A stretch of DNA of 64,000 nucleotides, taken from positions 2,320 to 66,319 of the forward strand of contig DHQL01000024.1 of assembly GCA_002408085.1 (NCBI GenBank), given 5' to 3'. Source of the stretch: Spirochaeta sp. UBA5339. GTDB taxonomy: Bacteria; Spirochaetota; Spirochaetia; DSM-2461. A model generated the notes under the pieces. That model made no database searches and had not been told where the DNA came from. It worked only from the letters and a program-made list of their open reading frames with translations. Each line of letters begins with the position of its first letter. The first letter of the stretch is position 1. This document shows positions 43,768 to 52,889 of this stretch, one piece after another. A program made the translations under genes and the position numbers.

Positions 43768-45426
43768 ATGTCTTCAAAAAACGGATTCGACAAACGCTTC
43801 AGTCTCTACTACAGAAACGGATGGGCCGTCCTCAGGGTCTATCCTCCTGAAAACTCCGGGGAAAGGGTCTTTGCCGAGGAGATCGTCAACCGCATGAAGA
43901 TCCTCGAGATTCCAATGGTCAGGATGATGAAGATTCAGGAGATCATCGATCATGCTGACGGCTCGGTTCAGAAGCTTGTGGAGTGGTCCGCGGGGGCGCA
44001 TCTCTCCCCGGTGATACAGACCAGAATCAGCGAAGACAGAATGAAGGCGGAACTCTATATCGAGCCTCCCAAGATCGGCGGGGGAGGGGTGACCGAGGAG
44101 GAGTTTCAGCACATCCTCCGGGACAACAATATCTGTCACGGCGTTAAACAGGAGACCATCGAGAACTGCATCAGCAGTGAGTGCTACAACAGATGGATCA
44201 CCATAGCCGAGGGAACTCCCGCTGTCCACGGCCGGGGAGGCCGGGTTGAGTACAGCTTCAGCCTGGAAACGGGAAAGCCCTTCCGGGAACTCCCCTTCGG
44301 CAGAATCGATCTGAAGGAGCTCAACTTCATCCAGCACAAGGAGGCCGGGGATCTTCTGGCTGAGCTGATGCCTCCCGTGCCCCCTCAAAACGGCCGAGAT
44401 ATCAATGGTGAGATTGTTGAGGCAAATCCCGCCGGAGAGGGGCAGACCCTCAACGCCGGTGAGAACACCGAACTCCGGGGCAACCGGATTGTCGCTACCG
44501 CGTCCGGCAATGTCAGGCTCGACAGGGGTGCCGTGATTATAGAACCCGTTGTGACCGTCAACAATGTGGACTATGAAACGGGAAATATCAGCTTTGAAGG
44601 CTCCATCATTATCAAGGGCCATGTGGCAGACGGCTTTACCGTTAAAGCCTCCGGTGATATTCAGATTACAAAGAGTGTAGGCCGGGTCAGCCTGACTGCC
44701 GGCAGAAACCTTATCCTCCAGTCGGGAATCAACGGCGACAGGGAGGGGAATATCGAAGTGGGCGGAGATCTCTATGCCCGGTTTATCGAAAGCTCATTTG
44801 TCCATGTAAAGGGGTCATCCTTTATTTCAGGTTCCCTGCTTAACAGCACCGTCAAAATCTGCGGAGACCTTCTTCTTGAGGGCGGGCGCTGTGAGATTGT
44901 CGGCGGTCTTACTGTGGTAAAGGAGTGGATCAAGTGCCGTAAAATCGGCAGTCTCTATGAGGCTAAGACCAATGTGGTGAGCGGTGTGGAGCCCGAGGAG
45001 CTTGATACCTTCTTCGATGCCCTGAAGGAGGTGGAGAAGCTCCGTTCGGTTCAGGATGAACTGGATAAACAGGTAGTCTACTTTACTAAGCAGTGCTCAC
45101 TTCCCGGGGCAACCGATCTTAGTCACCGCCAGAAGCAGCAGGCTGAGGCCCAGGCCAAAGAGGCTTCCGTCAAGATTGCCTATATGATGAAGAAGATTCA
45201 GCATATGAGAAAGGAGCTGGTCCCCTCTCCGGACAGTTTCATCCTTGCAGAGGATATTATCTATGCGGGAAGCAAGATCAGCTTTGGTCTTCTGGAGTTT
45301 ACCGTAGACCGGAGGGGGGCGAAGAAGACCATCCTCCAGGTCAGAGACGGCAGGATCAAAGAGACCGGCTACAACCCGGCTCAGATTCCCGAGGAGATCA
45401 AACAGGCTCTTCCTTCAGGTAACTGA
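43768..45426 (+). CDS. FapA (DUF342) family protein
   Basis: 552 residues: an N-terminal globular region, the central DUF342/FapA beta-helix-like core with repeating short strands (GNVRLDRGAVIIEP, GNISFEGSIIIKGHV, GDIQITKSVG, GNIEVGGDLYARFIESS), and a C-terminal coiled-coil (about 410-490) before a last strand pair. Family members are linked to flagellar assembly and polar placement in some bacteria; the function here is inferred only. Solitary gene; the chosen ATG at 43768 lacks a strong ribosome site. Confidence 0.85.
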   Translation: MSSKNGFDKRFSLYYRNGWAVLRVYPPENSGERVFAEEIVNRMKILEIPMVRMMKIQEIIDHADGSVQKLVEWSAGAHLSPVIQTRISEDRMKAELYIEPPKIGGGGVTEEEFQHILRDNNICHGVKQETIENCISSECYNRWITIAEGTPAVHGRGGRVEYSFSLETGKPFRELPFGRIDLKELNFIQHKEAGDLLAELMPPVPPQNGRDINGEIVEANPAGEGQTLNAGENTELRGNRIVATASGNVRLDRGAVIIEPVVTVNNVDYETGNISFEGSIIIKGHVADGFTVKASGDIQITKSVGRVSLTAGRNLILQSGINGDREGNIEVGGDLYARFIESSFVHVKGSSFISGSLLNSTVKICGDLLLEGGRCEIVGGLTVVKEWIKCRKIGSLYEAKTNVVSGVEPEELDTFFDALKEVEKLRSVQDELDKQVVYFTKQCSLPGATDLSHRQKQQAEAQAKEASVKIAYMMKKIQHMRKELVPSPDSFILAEDIIYAGSKISFGLLEFTVDRRGAKKTILQVRDGRIKETGYNPAQIPEEIKQALPSGN

Positions 45427-45455
45427 GACCGGTTACAACCCGGCTCAGGTTCCCG
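45361..45455 (+). repeat. 31-bp tandem direct repeat spanning the fapA stop
   Basis: Copy 1 at 45361-45391 encodes ETGYNPAQIP near the FapA C-terminus; copy 2 at 45425-45455 begins inside the stop codon and matches 29 of 31 bases in another frame. The period is 64 bp. It looks like a short tandem duplication of the gene's end. Confidence 0.85.
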
Positions 45456-45466
45456 GGCTGCCGCAC

Positions 45467-46372
45467 TCAAGCCTTTTTTCTTCCTGAAATCAGTTCCCTG
45501 GTCAGTATTCCAATAACAATCACCGCCAGTCCCCCGATGGTGCTCAGCTGAATGGGTTCCTTCAGAATCAGGGAGATCCAGAAGAGTGAGAGAAAGGGGG
45601 AGAGGTAGACCAGGTGGCTGATCCGTGCCGGATGGCTTGCGGTCTGCAGGGCCAGTCCCCAGAACACAAAGGTGATCCCCATCTCAAAGAGCCCCACCCA
45701 GAGGGTCCACAGTAAGCTCCCCCGGCTCAGCTCGGGCAGTCCAGGCGACAGAAAGGGTTTTAAGACAAGCAGAACCGGCAGGGCCAGGAGGAAGTTCCAG
45801 AAAAGGCGCTTCTCCTGGCTTCCCTTCTGTCTGCTGCCTGTCAGCCAATAGAGGGCCCAGAGGATTGAGCTGAAGAGGGCCAGAAAGATCCCCGGACCGC
45901 TGAGCTCTCCCAGTTCATTCCCCGAACCGCCCCGGCTTATCAGGATTATTCCGCCGAAACAGATCACAAGAGCCAGTCCGTCCACAGGTGCCGGCCTCTT
46001 CTTCAAAATGGGTATGGAGAGAATTACCAGCATCAGGGGCCAGGTGTAGTTCAGGGGCTGGGCAATTTGCGCCGGCAGAAGGTCGTAGCTGTAGAAGAGC
46101 ACCAGATAGTAGGCCGCCGGGTTCAGCAGGCTGGTAAGAAAGTAGGGGAGGAGTTCTCCCTTTTCCGGCTTCAGTCCCTTCAGACCGCCAGAAACAGAGC
46201 GGGCCTTTACCATATTCACCAGAGCCAGAACAATAACCGACCAGATGCAGGAGAGAAGGAGCAGGTCGAAGGCCGAAACCAGTTCCAGGGACTTCTTGAA
46301 GGCCGTGGCCACAGTTGACCACAGGAGTATTGCTGAAAGGGCGTAGATCACCGCTTTTCTGTCGTTATTCAA
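45467..46372 (-). CDS. EamA/DMT-family membrane transporter
   Basis: 301 residues with ten predicted membrane helices in two EamA repeats (IYALSAILLWSTVATAFKKS and LFSSILWALYWLTGS). The family moves amino acids, amines or metabolites; the substrate is not predictable. It starts at TTG 46372, 5 nt after the stop of the upstream methyltransferase gene, with AAGAGG overlapping that stop, so the two are coupled. Confidence 0.9.
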   Translation of the reverse strand: MNNDRKAVIYALSAILLWSTVATAFKKSLELVSAFDLLLLSCIWSVIVLALVNMVKARSVSGGLKGLKPEKGELLPYFLTSLLNPAAYYLVLFYSYDLLPAQIAQPLNYTWPLMLVILSIPILKKRPAPVDGLALVICFGGIILISRGGSGNELGELSGPGIFLALFSSILWALYWLTGSRQKGSQEKRLFWNFLLALPVLLVLKPFLSPGLPELSRGSLLWTLWVGLFEMGITFVFWGLALQTASHPARISHLVYLSPFLSLFWISLILKEPIQLSTIGGLAVIVIGILTRELISGRKKA

Positions 46373-46377
46373 TGGTG

Positions 46378-47094
46378 TTACCTCTTGTTCAGGGATCTGA
46401 GTTTCTGAAAGACCTTTTCCAGATGGTCCGCCTCTCTTTTTGTCAGGGAGGCCCGGGCGAAGATGTCCCGGAAGAAGGACCGGGTACGGAAGCGGTCGGG
46501 CTTGTCGTAGTATCCCGAATCCTGCAGGGTGGCCTCAACCGTATCAGCAAGACCGTCAACGGTTTTCATATCAACGGCGGTACAGCTGCCTGTCTTCTCT
46601 CCGATGCTCTCCCGGTAGAAGGCGTAGCAGAGGATCTGTACGGCATGGGAGAGGTTCAGTGAGGGGTTATCCGGGTGGGTGGGAATGTGGCAGGCCTCGC
46701 TGCAGGCTGCCAGTTCTTCATCATTCAGGCCGTTCTGCTCGTTGCCGAATACAAGGGCTATATTTCCGTCGGCAAAGGAGGAGGCATGATCCGCCAGATC
46801 CTCGGGGAGGCGGGAGAGGCGCTTCCGGTTCTTCCCCCTCCGTCTGGTAATGCCCGAAGCCAGGACAGTGTCCTTAAGGGCTTCTGACAGGGTTTCAAAG
46901 CGTCCGGCCTCTTCATAGATACCGTAGGCGTGGAGGCCCATCATCTTGATCTTGCCCTCATCCAGATGACTCATATCTCCCACCAGGCGGAGCCGGGAGA
47001 GGCCCATATTGGCCATGCCCCGGCAGACGGCTCCTATATTCATACTGCCCTCGGGCCGGCAGAGGACGATTATTACGCGGTCAAGTAAATTCAT
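46378..47094 (-). CDS. TrmH/SpoU-family RNA 2'-O-methyltransferase, TrmJ-like
   Basis: 238 residues. The SPOUT fold is shown by VIIVLCRPEGSMNIGAVCRGMANMG, LVFGNEQNGLNDEEL and IPTHPDNPSLNLSHAVQILCYAFYRE, closest in layout to TrmJ (tRNA position 32 methylation). A TTG at 47112 could add six residues but lies against the T tract of a terminator; ATG 47094 is preferred. A C-terminal helical extension after the knot fits TrmJ proteins. Confidence 0.85.
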   Translation of the reverse strand: MNLLDRVIIVLCRPEGSMNIGAVCRGMANMGLSRLRLVGDMSHLDEGKIKMMGLHAYGIYEEAGRFETLSEALKDTVLASGITRRRGKNRKRLSRLPEDLADHASSFADGNIALVFGNEQNGLNDEELAACSEACHIPTHPDNPSLNLSHAVQILCYAFYRESIGEKTGSCTAVDMKTVDGLADTVEATLQDSGYYDKPDRFRTRSFFRDIFARASLTKREADHLEKVFQKLRSLNKR

Positions 47095-47110
47095 GGGCCT
47101 ATTATCAACC

Positions 47111-47136
47111 AAAAAAACCGGCCCGTGAAGGCCGGT
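47111..47136 (-). terminator. Rho-independent terminator after the RND pump gene
   Basis: On the minus strand ACCGGCC (47136-47130) pairs with GGCCGGT (47123-47117), loop 6 nt, followed by seven T (47117-47111). It separates the efflux operon from the TrmJ-like gene. Confidence 0.88.
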
Positions 47137-47159
47137 ATGGAAAAAACACAGTTCAAATG

Positions 47160-50100
47160 TCAGATCGGTTCGGGTATCAGCTCCGTTCCAGGGCCTTCGC
47201 CCTCTGCAGGGCCGCCGGGTACTGCACCCCCGGTGTCGCCGGAGTTACCCTCGGCATCGCCTGACCCGTCAGGCTCGGGTGCATCAATCTTAAAGAAAAG
47301 CGCATAGAGGGTGGGGGACACAATCAGTGTCAGGAAGGCCGAGAAGGAGAGGCCGAACATAATGGCCACCGCCATGGACCGGAAGAAGATGTCGGTGATC
47401 AGGGGCGCCATACCCATCACCGTGGAGAGGGTCGCCATCATCACCGGTCTGAGCCGGCTCTGTGAGGCGTCCAGCAGGGCCTGGTAGGGCTCTGTGCCGT
47501 TTTTGATCAAAAGGTCGATCTCGTCCACCATAACAATGGCGTTCTTGATGGCCATTCCGAAGAGGGCCAGGGAACCGAGGATGGCCATAAATCCCAGGGT
47601 CGTATTGGTGATCAGGAGGCCGAAGATGACACCGATCAGACTCAAGGGGATGGAGAGAAGGATAATCACCGGCTGTTTGAACCGGTTCCAGAGAAAGAGG
47701 ATCGTCAGGGCCATGGCCAGGAAGGCAATTGGCAGGGTCTGACTGATTCCCTCGTTGGCCTTCTGGGAGCTCTCATGCTCACCGCCCCACTCTATGGAGT
47801 ATCCGGCAGGAAGGTCGATGGCTTCGATCAGGGGCCTTGTCTTGTTGAATATGGTACTGGCCAGTACGCCCTCTCTGGGGTCACACTTCACCTCGATGGA
47901 CCGGAGCCGGTCCTTCCGCTGTATCCGTGAATCCTCCCAGGTCAGTTCGGGGGCTCCGGCCAGCTGGGAGATGGGAATGTACCGCCCGGCCTGGGAGCTC
48001 CAGAGCTGGATCTCATTGACCTGGGCAATATTGCTGCGCTCATCGGCGGGAGGCCGGGCCACAATGGGGATCATCTGATCCTCTTCCCTGTAGATTCCCA
48101 CCTGTCGGCCCGTAAAGGACTGCTGAAGGGCTCTGTTCACATCCACACGGGACAGACCTGTTCTTCTGACCTGCACGGGATTCACATCCATGGTCGCCGC
48201 AGGAGTCATATTGCCCCAGTTGTCGCTGATGGCAATGGCTCCGGCATCATAGTAGATCCTCTTGATCTCTTCGGCGATCTCTCTGACCACCTGAGAGTCG
48301 GGACCCTTTACCCTTGTGTTGATAGCACCCTTTCCACCGGGGCCCAGGTTGAAACGCATCAGCTGGGTCATGCCGTCGATCATCGTCCGGTCCAGGTGGT
48401 CCTGAATCTCGCCGAAGATAAGGTCAATATCCTTCGAATCATGCACCTCCACAAGGAACATACCGTAGCGGCTGTTGTTCTTTTCGGGACTGAAGGTCAG
48501 CTGGAACCTTAAGGGGGCGGCGCCCACAAAAGAGGAGACCGTCTTGATCTCGTCGAAGGACATCAGGTACTCCTCAATCTCCGTCATGTCCTCTTCGGTC
48601 CGGCTTATATCGGTCCCTTCGGGAAGCCAGTAGTCGATCATAAACTGGGGCTGTTCGGACTTGGGGAAGAAGCTGATATTGATAAAGGAGAAGAGGGAGC
48701 CAGCGGCAACAAGGAGACATGCCAGGACAATCACGATAAAGCCCTTGTTGGCAATGGAGTAGCGGATAATCTTCTTGTAGATACCCATAAGGCGGCCGTC
48801 TTTTGAGATCAGCTCGGGATCCTCATCCTTCTGTTTGGGGTTCAGGAACTGAACGGCCAGCAGGGGATTTACCGTTACCGCCAATATCCAGCTTAGAAGC
48901 AGGGAGATAACAATAACCTGGAAGAGGCTCTTGGTATACTCTCCGGTGGAGTCGGGAGACATTCCCACCGCGGCAAAGGCGAAGATCGCCACCAGGGTAG
49001 CACCGAAGAGGGGCCAGATCTGCTGGTTGACCACCTTGTTGGCGGCGTCCAGCTTCTTCTCTCCCTTCTCAAAGCGGACAAACATTCCCTCGGTGATAAC
49101 GATGGAGTTGTCCACCAGCATACCCATGGCGATAATCAGGGCTCCCAGGGAGATTCTCTGCAGGGTGATTCCCTGAAGGCTCATCACAAAGAGAGTTCCG
49201 GCAATGATCATCAGCAGCATAACACCGATGAGCACACCGCTCTGGATTCCCATAAAAATCATCAGAAGACCTATTACGATAACAACCGACTGGACCAGGT
49301 TCATAATAAATCCGGAGATTGCCGTTCTGACCGAGTTGCCCTGCATCATGATGGTTTCCACCTCCATGCCAACAGGGGTGTCCTTGACAATATCCGCCAG
49401 GGCTGCGGTGATGGCGTCACCCACGGCGATTACATTGGTCCCGGATTTAACGGAGATTCCCAGTCCGATTCCCTGCTTTCCGTTAAAACGGAGAAGGGTG
49501 GAGGGTGGATCTTTGTAGTCCCTGGTAATGGTGGCGATGTCCCTCAGGGTGATCTGGGCATCGGAGCTGCTGCTGATCACAATGTTTCCAAGGTCTTCAG
49601 CGCTATGGGCACCGTCTTCGGCCCTGAAAATCAGTCTGGAATCACCCGCCGTGGCGCTTCCTGAAGCAACCACCATGTTCTGATCCTGAAGAAGGCTGTA
49701 GATATAATCTTCGGAGATGGCCATGCCCGAGAGCATGGTCCTGGAAATTTCGATGTAGATCACCTCGGTGGGGGCTCCCCAGAGCTGTACTTTGCTGACC
49801 CCGGAGACAAGAAGAAGAGACTTCTCCAGGTCCTGGGCATACTCGTAGAGCTCCTGCTGTGTAAAACCCTCGCCGGTTACGGCGTAGAAGATGCCGTATA
49901 CATCACCGAAGTCATCGTTGACAACAGAGGGACCCGCTCCCAAGGGCAGGCTGGTCTGGGCGTCGTTGACCTTACGTCTGAGTTCGTCATAGAGCTGTCG
50001 GTACTCTTCCGATCCGATTCCCTCAAAGTAGGAGACCGTAACGATGGAGAGGCCGTTGGAGGATTCCGAGCTGACCTCTTCAACCTCAGGAATCTGCTGG

Positions 50101-50312
50101 GCGGCCTGCTCAATCACATCGGAGACCTCCTCCTCCACCTCCGAGGGGGTGGCACCGGGGTAGGCGGTTGTGATCCGGACATCACTGATTGTGAACTCCG
50201 GGTCCTCAAGTTTTCCCATATTCTGAAAACCCATAAGTCCACCCGCAAAGAGGATGACAACGGCGATATAGGTTATGACTTTTTTCTCAATGGCTATTTG
50301 TGCAATATTCAT
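47160..50312 (-). CDS. RND efflux pump inner-membrane subunit
   Basis: 1050 residues with 12 membrane helices and two large periplasmic loops, the HME/HAE layout. It begins MNIAQIAIEKKVITYIAVVILFAGG and has TM4 with GMLVDNSIVITEG and TM10 with GMAIKNAIVMVDEI. The proton-relay Asp pair of AcrB is here Asp-Asn, with the TM10 Lys conserved. A Gly/Pro/Glu-rich C-terminal tail (about 30 residues) follows the last helix. Last gene of tolC-like, adaptor, pump; starts 12 bp after the adaptor. Likely exports hydrophobic or amphiphilic compounds or lipids. Confidence 0.94.
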   Translation of the reverse strand: MNIAQIAIEKKVITYIAVVILFAGGLMGFQNMGKLEDPEFTISDVRITTAYPGATPSEVEEEVSDVIEQAAQQIPEVEEVSSESSNGLSIVTVSYFEGIGSEEYRQLYDELRRKVNDAQTSLPLGAGPSVVNDDFGDVYGIFYAVTGEGFTQQELYEYAQDLEKSLLLVSGVSKVQLWGAPTEVIYIEISRTMLSGMAISEDYIYSLLQDQNMVVASGSATAGDSRLIFRAEDGAHSAEDLGNIVISSSSDAQITLRDIATITRDYKDPPSTLLRFNGKQGIGLGISVKSGTNVIAVGDAITAALADIVKDTPVGMEVETIMMQGNSVRTAISGFIMNLVQSVVIVIGLLMIFMGIQSGVLIGVMLLMIIAGTLFVMSLQGITLQRISLGALIIAMGMLVDNSIVITEGMFVRFEKGEKKLDAANKVVNQQIWPLFGATLVAIFAFAAVGMSPDSTGEYTKSLFQVIVISLLLSWILAVTVNPLLAVQFLNPKQKDEDPELISKDGRLMGIYKKIIRYSIANKGFIVIVLACLLVAAGSLFSFINISFFPKSEQPQFMIDYWLPEGTDISRTEEDMTEIEEYLMSFDEIKTVSSFVGAAPLRFQLTFSPEKNNSRYGMFLVEVHDSKDIDLIFGEIQDHLDRTMIDGMTQLMRFNLGPGGKGAINTRVKGPDSQVVREIAEEIKRIYYDAGAIAISDNWGNMTPAATMDVNPVQVRRTGLSRVDVNRALQQSFTGRQVGIYREEDQMIPIVARPPADERSNIAQVNEIQLWSSQAGRYIPISQLAGAPELTWEDSRIQRKDRLRSIEVKCDPREGVLASTIFNKTRPLIEAIDLPAGYSIEWGGEHESSQKANEGISQTLPIAFLAMALTILFLWNRFKQPVIILLSIPLSLIGVIFGLLITNTTLGFMAILGSLALFGMAIKNAIVMVDEIDLLIKNGTEPYQALLDASQSRLRPVMMATLSTVMGMAPLITDIFFRSMAVAIMFGLSFSAFLTLIVSPTLYALFFKIDAPEPDGSGDAEGNSGDTGGAVPGGPAEGEGPGTELIPEPI

Positions 50313-50324
50313 CTGATTGCCGCC

Positions 50325-51404
50325 TTACTGGTTGTAGTAGCGGACGGTTTGACCTTCCATAAGCTGGCTGACTCCGGCTGTTACAATTGTTTCACCGCTC
50401 TCAATTCCCGAAGTTATGTTGATGTAGTCATCGCTTATGGTTCCGGTTTCCACGGCCCTGCTGCTGACGGTCATATCACTCTCATCGAGAACCCAGACCT
50501 GCGACTCTCCCGAGGGGTTGGAAAAGAGGGCGCTTAAGGGAACGATAAATACATCCTCTACGCTTCCATCCTTCAGCCTGGCATTGAGAAGGACCCGGAC
50601 TGTCATTCCGGGAATAATGGTCATTCCCTGAACCCTCTCCATGGTCAGGGTGACTCTGTAGGTTTTGGTCTGAGGGTCGGCAGAGGTACTGTACTCCTTC
50701 ACCGTCAGGGGGTACTGGGTCGTATCGTCTCCGTCAAAGAGGCAGAAGGCGTTGATCACATACTTATTGAAGTGCCGGACCGTTGTTTCGGGGATGTTGA
50801 TGGTGATATCAATACTTCTCAGGTCCTCTAGGGTCATTACGGTCTGCTGGATCTGTACCTGTTCATAGAGATCCACCGAACGGGCGGAGATAAGTCCCGA
50901 GAAGGGAGCGTAGATGTAGGTGTCGTCCACCGCCTTCTGGGCAATGTTGTACTCCGCCGTATTGACGTCAAAGGTGGCCTGACGGGTTTCCAGTTCCACC
51001 TGGGAGATCATATCCCTCTCATAGAGGCTTTTGGACCGATCCAGATTGCTCAGGGCCGTGTCGTACTGGGCTTTTGCCGCATCCCGGCGGTTTACATAGT
51101 CCGTGGGATCCAGGCGGGCGATCAGATCTCCCTCTTCCACCATCTGCCCCTCTGTGACGGGCATTTCGATGATCTGCCCTCCAACCTGAAAGCTCAGGTC
51201 GATGGTCTGGGCGGCCTTGACCACTCCGGGGTAGCTGCGGGTATACTCCCCTTCGCTCTGTTCCATCTGCATGGTCTTTACGGGTCTTACAGGCTGTTCA
51301 ATCTCGGGCTCCATCTTCATGGACTTCACTATCTGGGCTATGACAATGATGGATATGGTCACCGCAAGTACGATAACAATCCTTCTGATTTTATTTTTGG
51401 ACAT
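50325..51404 (-). CDS. RND efflux periplasmic adaptor (membrane fusion protein)
   Basis: 359 residues: an N-terminal membrane anchor (about 8-27), a beta-barrel/lipoyl region (VGGQIIEMPVTEGQMVEEGDLIARLDPTDY), a helical hairpin (about 100-145) and membrane-proximal beta domains. It links the inner-membrane pump to TolC. Lies 17 bp after the TolC gene and 12 bp before the pump gene on the same strand. Confidence 0.94.
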   Translation of the reverse strand: MSKNKIRRIVIVLAVTISIIVIAQIVKSMKMEPEIEQPVRPVKTMQMEQSEGEYTRSYPGVVKAAQTIDLSFQVGGQIIEMPVTEGQMVEEGDLIARLDPTDYVNRRDAAKAQYDTALSNLDRSKSLYERDMISQVELETRQATFDVNTAEYNIAQKAVDDTYIYAPFSGLISARSVDLYEQVQIQQTVMTLEDLRSIDITINIPETTVRHFNKYVINAFCLFDGDDTTQYPLTVKEYSTSADPQTKTYRVTLTMERVQGMTIIPGMTVRVLLNARLKDGSVEDVFIVPLSALFSNPSGESQVWVLDESDMTVSSRAVETGTISDDYINITSGIESGETIVTAGVSQLMEGQTVRYYNQ

Positions 51405-51421
51405 GGTGTATCTCCTTTATG

Positions 51422-52723
51422 CTATTGGATATTCTCGTTTCCGGTGATATAGATCAGATCCATCAGGGCGGAAATGTAGTTGTACTTCTCGGTGAGAACC
51501 TGAAGCATGGCCTTGTTCAGCTCATCATTGGCATTCTGTACATCCAGAAACTCCATGATGCCCTCATTGTATGAGCTGTCAATCAGGTTGTAGTTTTCCT
51601 GGGCCAGTTCAACATTGAGCTTCAATGTCTCTATGGTGGATGCGGACTTGTTGAGTCTCAAAACCACTGACTGGAGATCAATAATGGTGCCTCTGATCTG
51701 ATTTTCAAGGTTTAGCTCCGCCTGTTTCATCTGGTCACTCAGGCCCTTCACAATCAGATTCTTTGAGGAGTTCGGGATAAAGCCGTCAAGGGGCAGGGTC
51801 AGGGTGATATTCATGGCTCCGTTGTAGTCGAGCCAGTCGGGATCTGATGAGGTATTGTTGAAAATATCATTTTTAAAGGGAAGCCAGGTAAAACCAAGAC
51901 CCAATACAGGTGTCATGGTCTGGCTCAGAGCCAGTCCTTTCCTGACCTTGAGCTGTTCTACAACCTGGGCCGAGTACTGAACATCAAGACTCTCATAGAG
52001 ATAATTTGAGATCAGGGAGTCGGGATCAAAGTCCCTTACGGTGCTCTCAATTTCTCCGGAGAGGTTGAGTTCCTCTTCCAGGTCGATTCCCAGAACACGT
52101 TTAAACTCCCAGAGGGAGGTTTCATAACTGTTCTGCTGATTCAGGAGTTCTGGCTTCATATTCTCCCAGGCTACCCGGGAGGAGAGAACATCCACCCGGG
52201 CGATGTTGCCCAGCTCATAGTTGGCCTGAGCCCGTTCATAACGCTTGTATGCGGTGTCGATGGTGTCTTCAGTCAGTTCAATGGTTCTCTGCTGGAGGAT
52301 CAGTGAGTAGAAGGCCTTCCGTATATCCCGGGTCAGCTGGCGCTCAGCCATGGTCTGTGATATGAGACCCTTCTGATAGTTCATCAGGGTGTCTTTGATC
52401 TGAAATATGGTGGACGAGGAGAGGCTGAGAGAGCTCTGGAATGTGAGGGCCAGGCTCCAGTTGTCCGGGTAGATAACCGCGGATTTATTCTCAAGGGAGT
52501 TCAGCCGGTTCAGTCCCACACCCACCGAGGCTTCCGGGAGAAAGTTGTTCCAGGTGGAGTTTTTCTCCCTTTCAAGGGTCCTTTGACCGATATAAACCGA
52601 CTGGAGGTCCAGATTCTGTTCCAGGGCGATGGAGACAGCCTGATCCACCGTCAGGTCCAGAGCACTCATGGGCAGGGCTGCCGTACTGAGCAGCAAAAGA
52701 ATAGCAATGTATCTTTGAATCAT
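51422..52723 (-). CDS. TolC-family outer-membrane efflux protein
   Basis: 433 residues: signal peptide (MIQRYIAILLLLSTAALPMSA), then the duplicated OEP domain starting LDLTVDQAVSIALEQNLDLQ, with long amphipathic helices that form the trans-periplasmic tunnel. An upstream start at 52789 would place 22 polar residues before the signal peptide; GGAAGGT fits ATG 52723. First gene of the three-gene efflux operon; no local regulator gene is adjacent. Confidence 0.93.
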   Translation of the reverse strand: MIQRYIAILLLLSTAALPMSALDLTVDQAVSIALEQNLDLQSVYIGQRTLEREKNSTWNNFLPEASVGVGLNRLNSLENKSAVIYPDNWSLALTFQSSLSLSSSTIFQIKDTLMNYQKGLISQTMAERQLTRDIRKAFYSLILQQRTIELTEDTIDTAYKRYERAQANYELGNIARVDVLSSRVAWENMKPELLNQQNSYETSLWEFKRVLGIDLEEELNLSGEIESTVRDFDPDSLISNYLYESLDVQYSAQVVEQLKVRKGLALSQTMTPVLGLGFTWLPFKNDIFNNTSSDPDWLDYNGAMNITLTLPLDGFIPNSSKNLIVKGLSDQMKQAELNLENQIRGTIIDLQSVVLRLNKSASTIETLKLNVELAQENYNLIDSSYNEGIMEFLDVQNANDELNKAMLQVLTEKYNYISALMDLIYITGNENIQ

Positions 52724-52752
52724 TTTACCTTCCGTATACTTAATAAATGAAT

Positions 52753-52764
52753 GGGTATATACCC
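52753..52764. promoter_or_regulatory. Perfect 12-bp palindrome at the efflux operon start site
   Basis: GGGTATATACCC is its own reverse complement and begins 3 bp downstream of the -10 of the efflux promoter, about 30 bp before the tolC-like start. This is a typical place for a repressor operator. Confidence 0.5.
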
Positions 52765-52767
52765 GGT

Positions 52768-52797
52768 ATTTTAGGGTTTTTGACCCCATATATCCAA
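52768..52797 (-). promoter_or_regulatory. Candidate promoter of the RND efflux operon
   Basis: On the minus strand TTGGAT (52797-52792), 18-bp spacer and TAAAAT (52773-52768), 45 bp before the tolC-like start. Confidence 0.5.
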
Positions 52798-52825
52798 TAA
52801 AAATCTACCATTTACTCATGGTTAA

Positions 52826-52854
52826 TTGAAAGTCCCTGCTATTTATTCTAGATT
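52826..52854 (+). promoter_or_regulatory. Candidate promoter of the aminotransferase gene
   Basis: TTGAAA (52826-52831), 17 bp, TAGATT (52849-52854), 35 bp before the ATG. An inverted repeat ACCAT-N6-ATGGT (52807-52822) lies just upstream. Confidence 0.5.
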
Positions 52855-52889
52855 GATTAGAATAAATTCCTGTTTACCGGAGAGGTCAG

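Noticed and set aside
45456..45479. GGCT/AGCC stem plus six T after fapA considered as a terminator
   Set aside because: Only 4 bp of stem with a 10-nt loop; too weak to call, though it sits in the right place.
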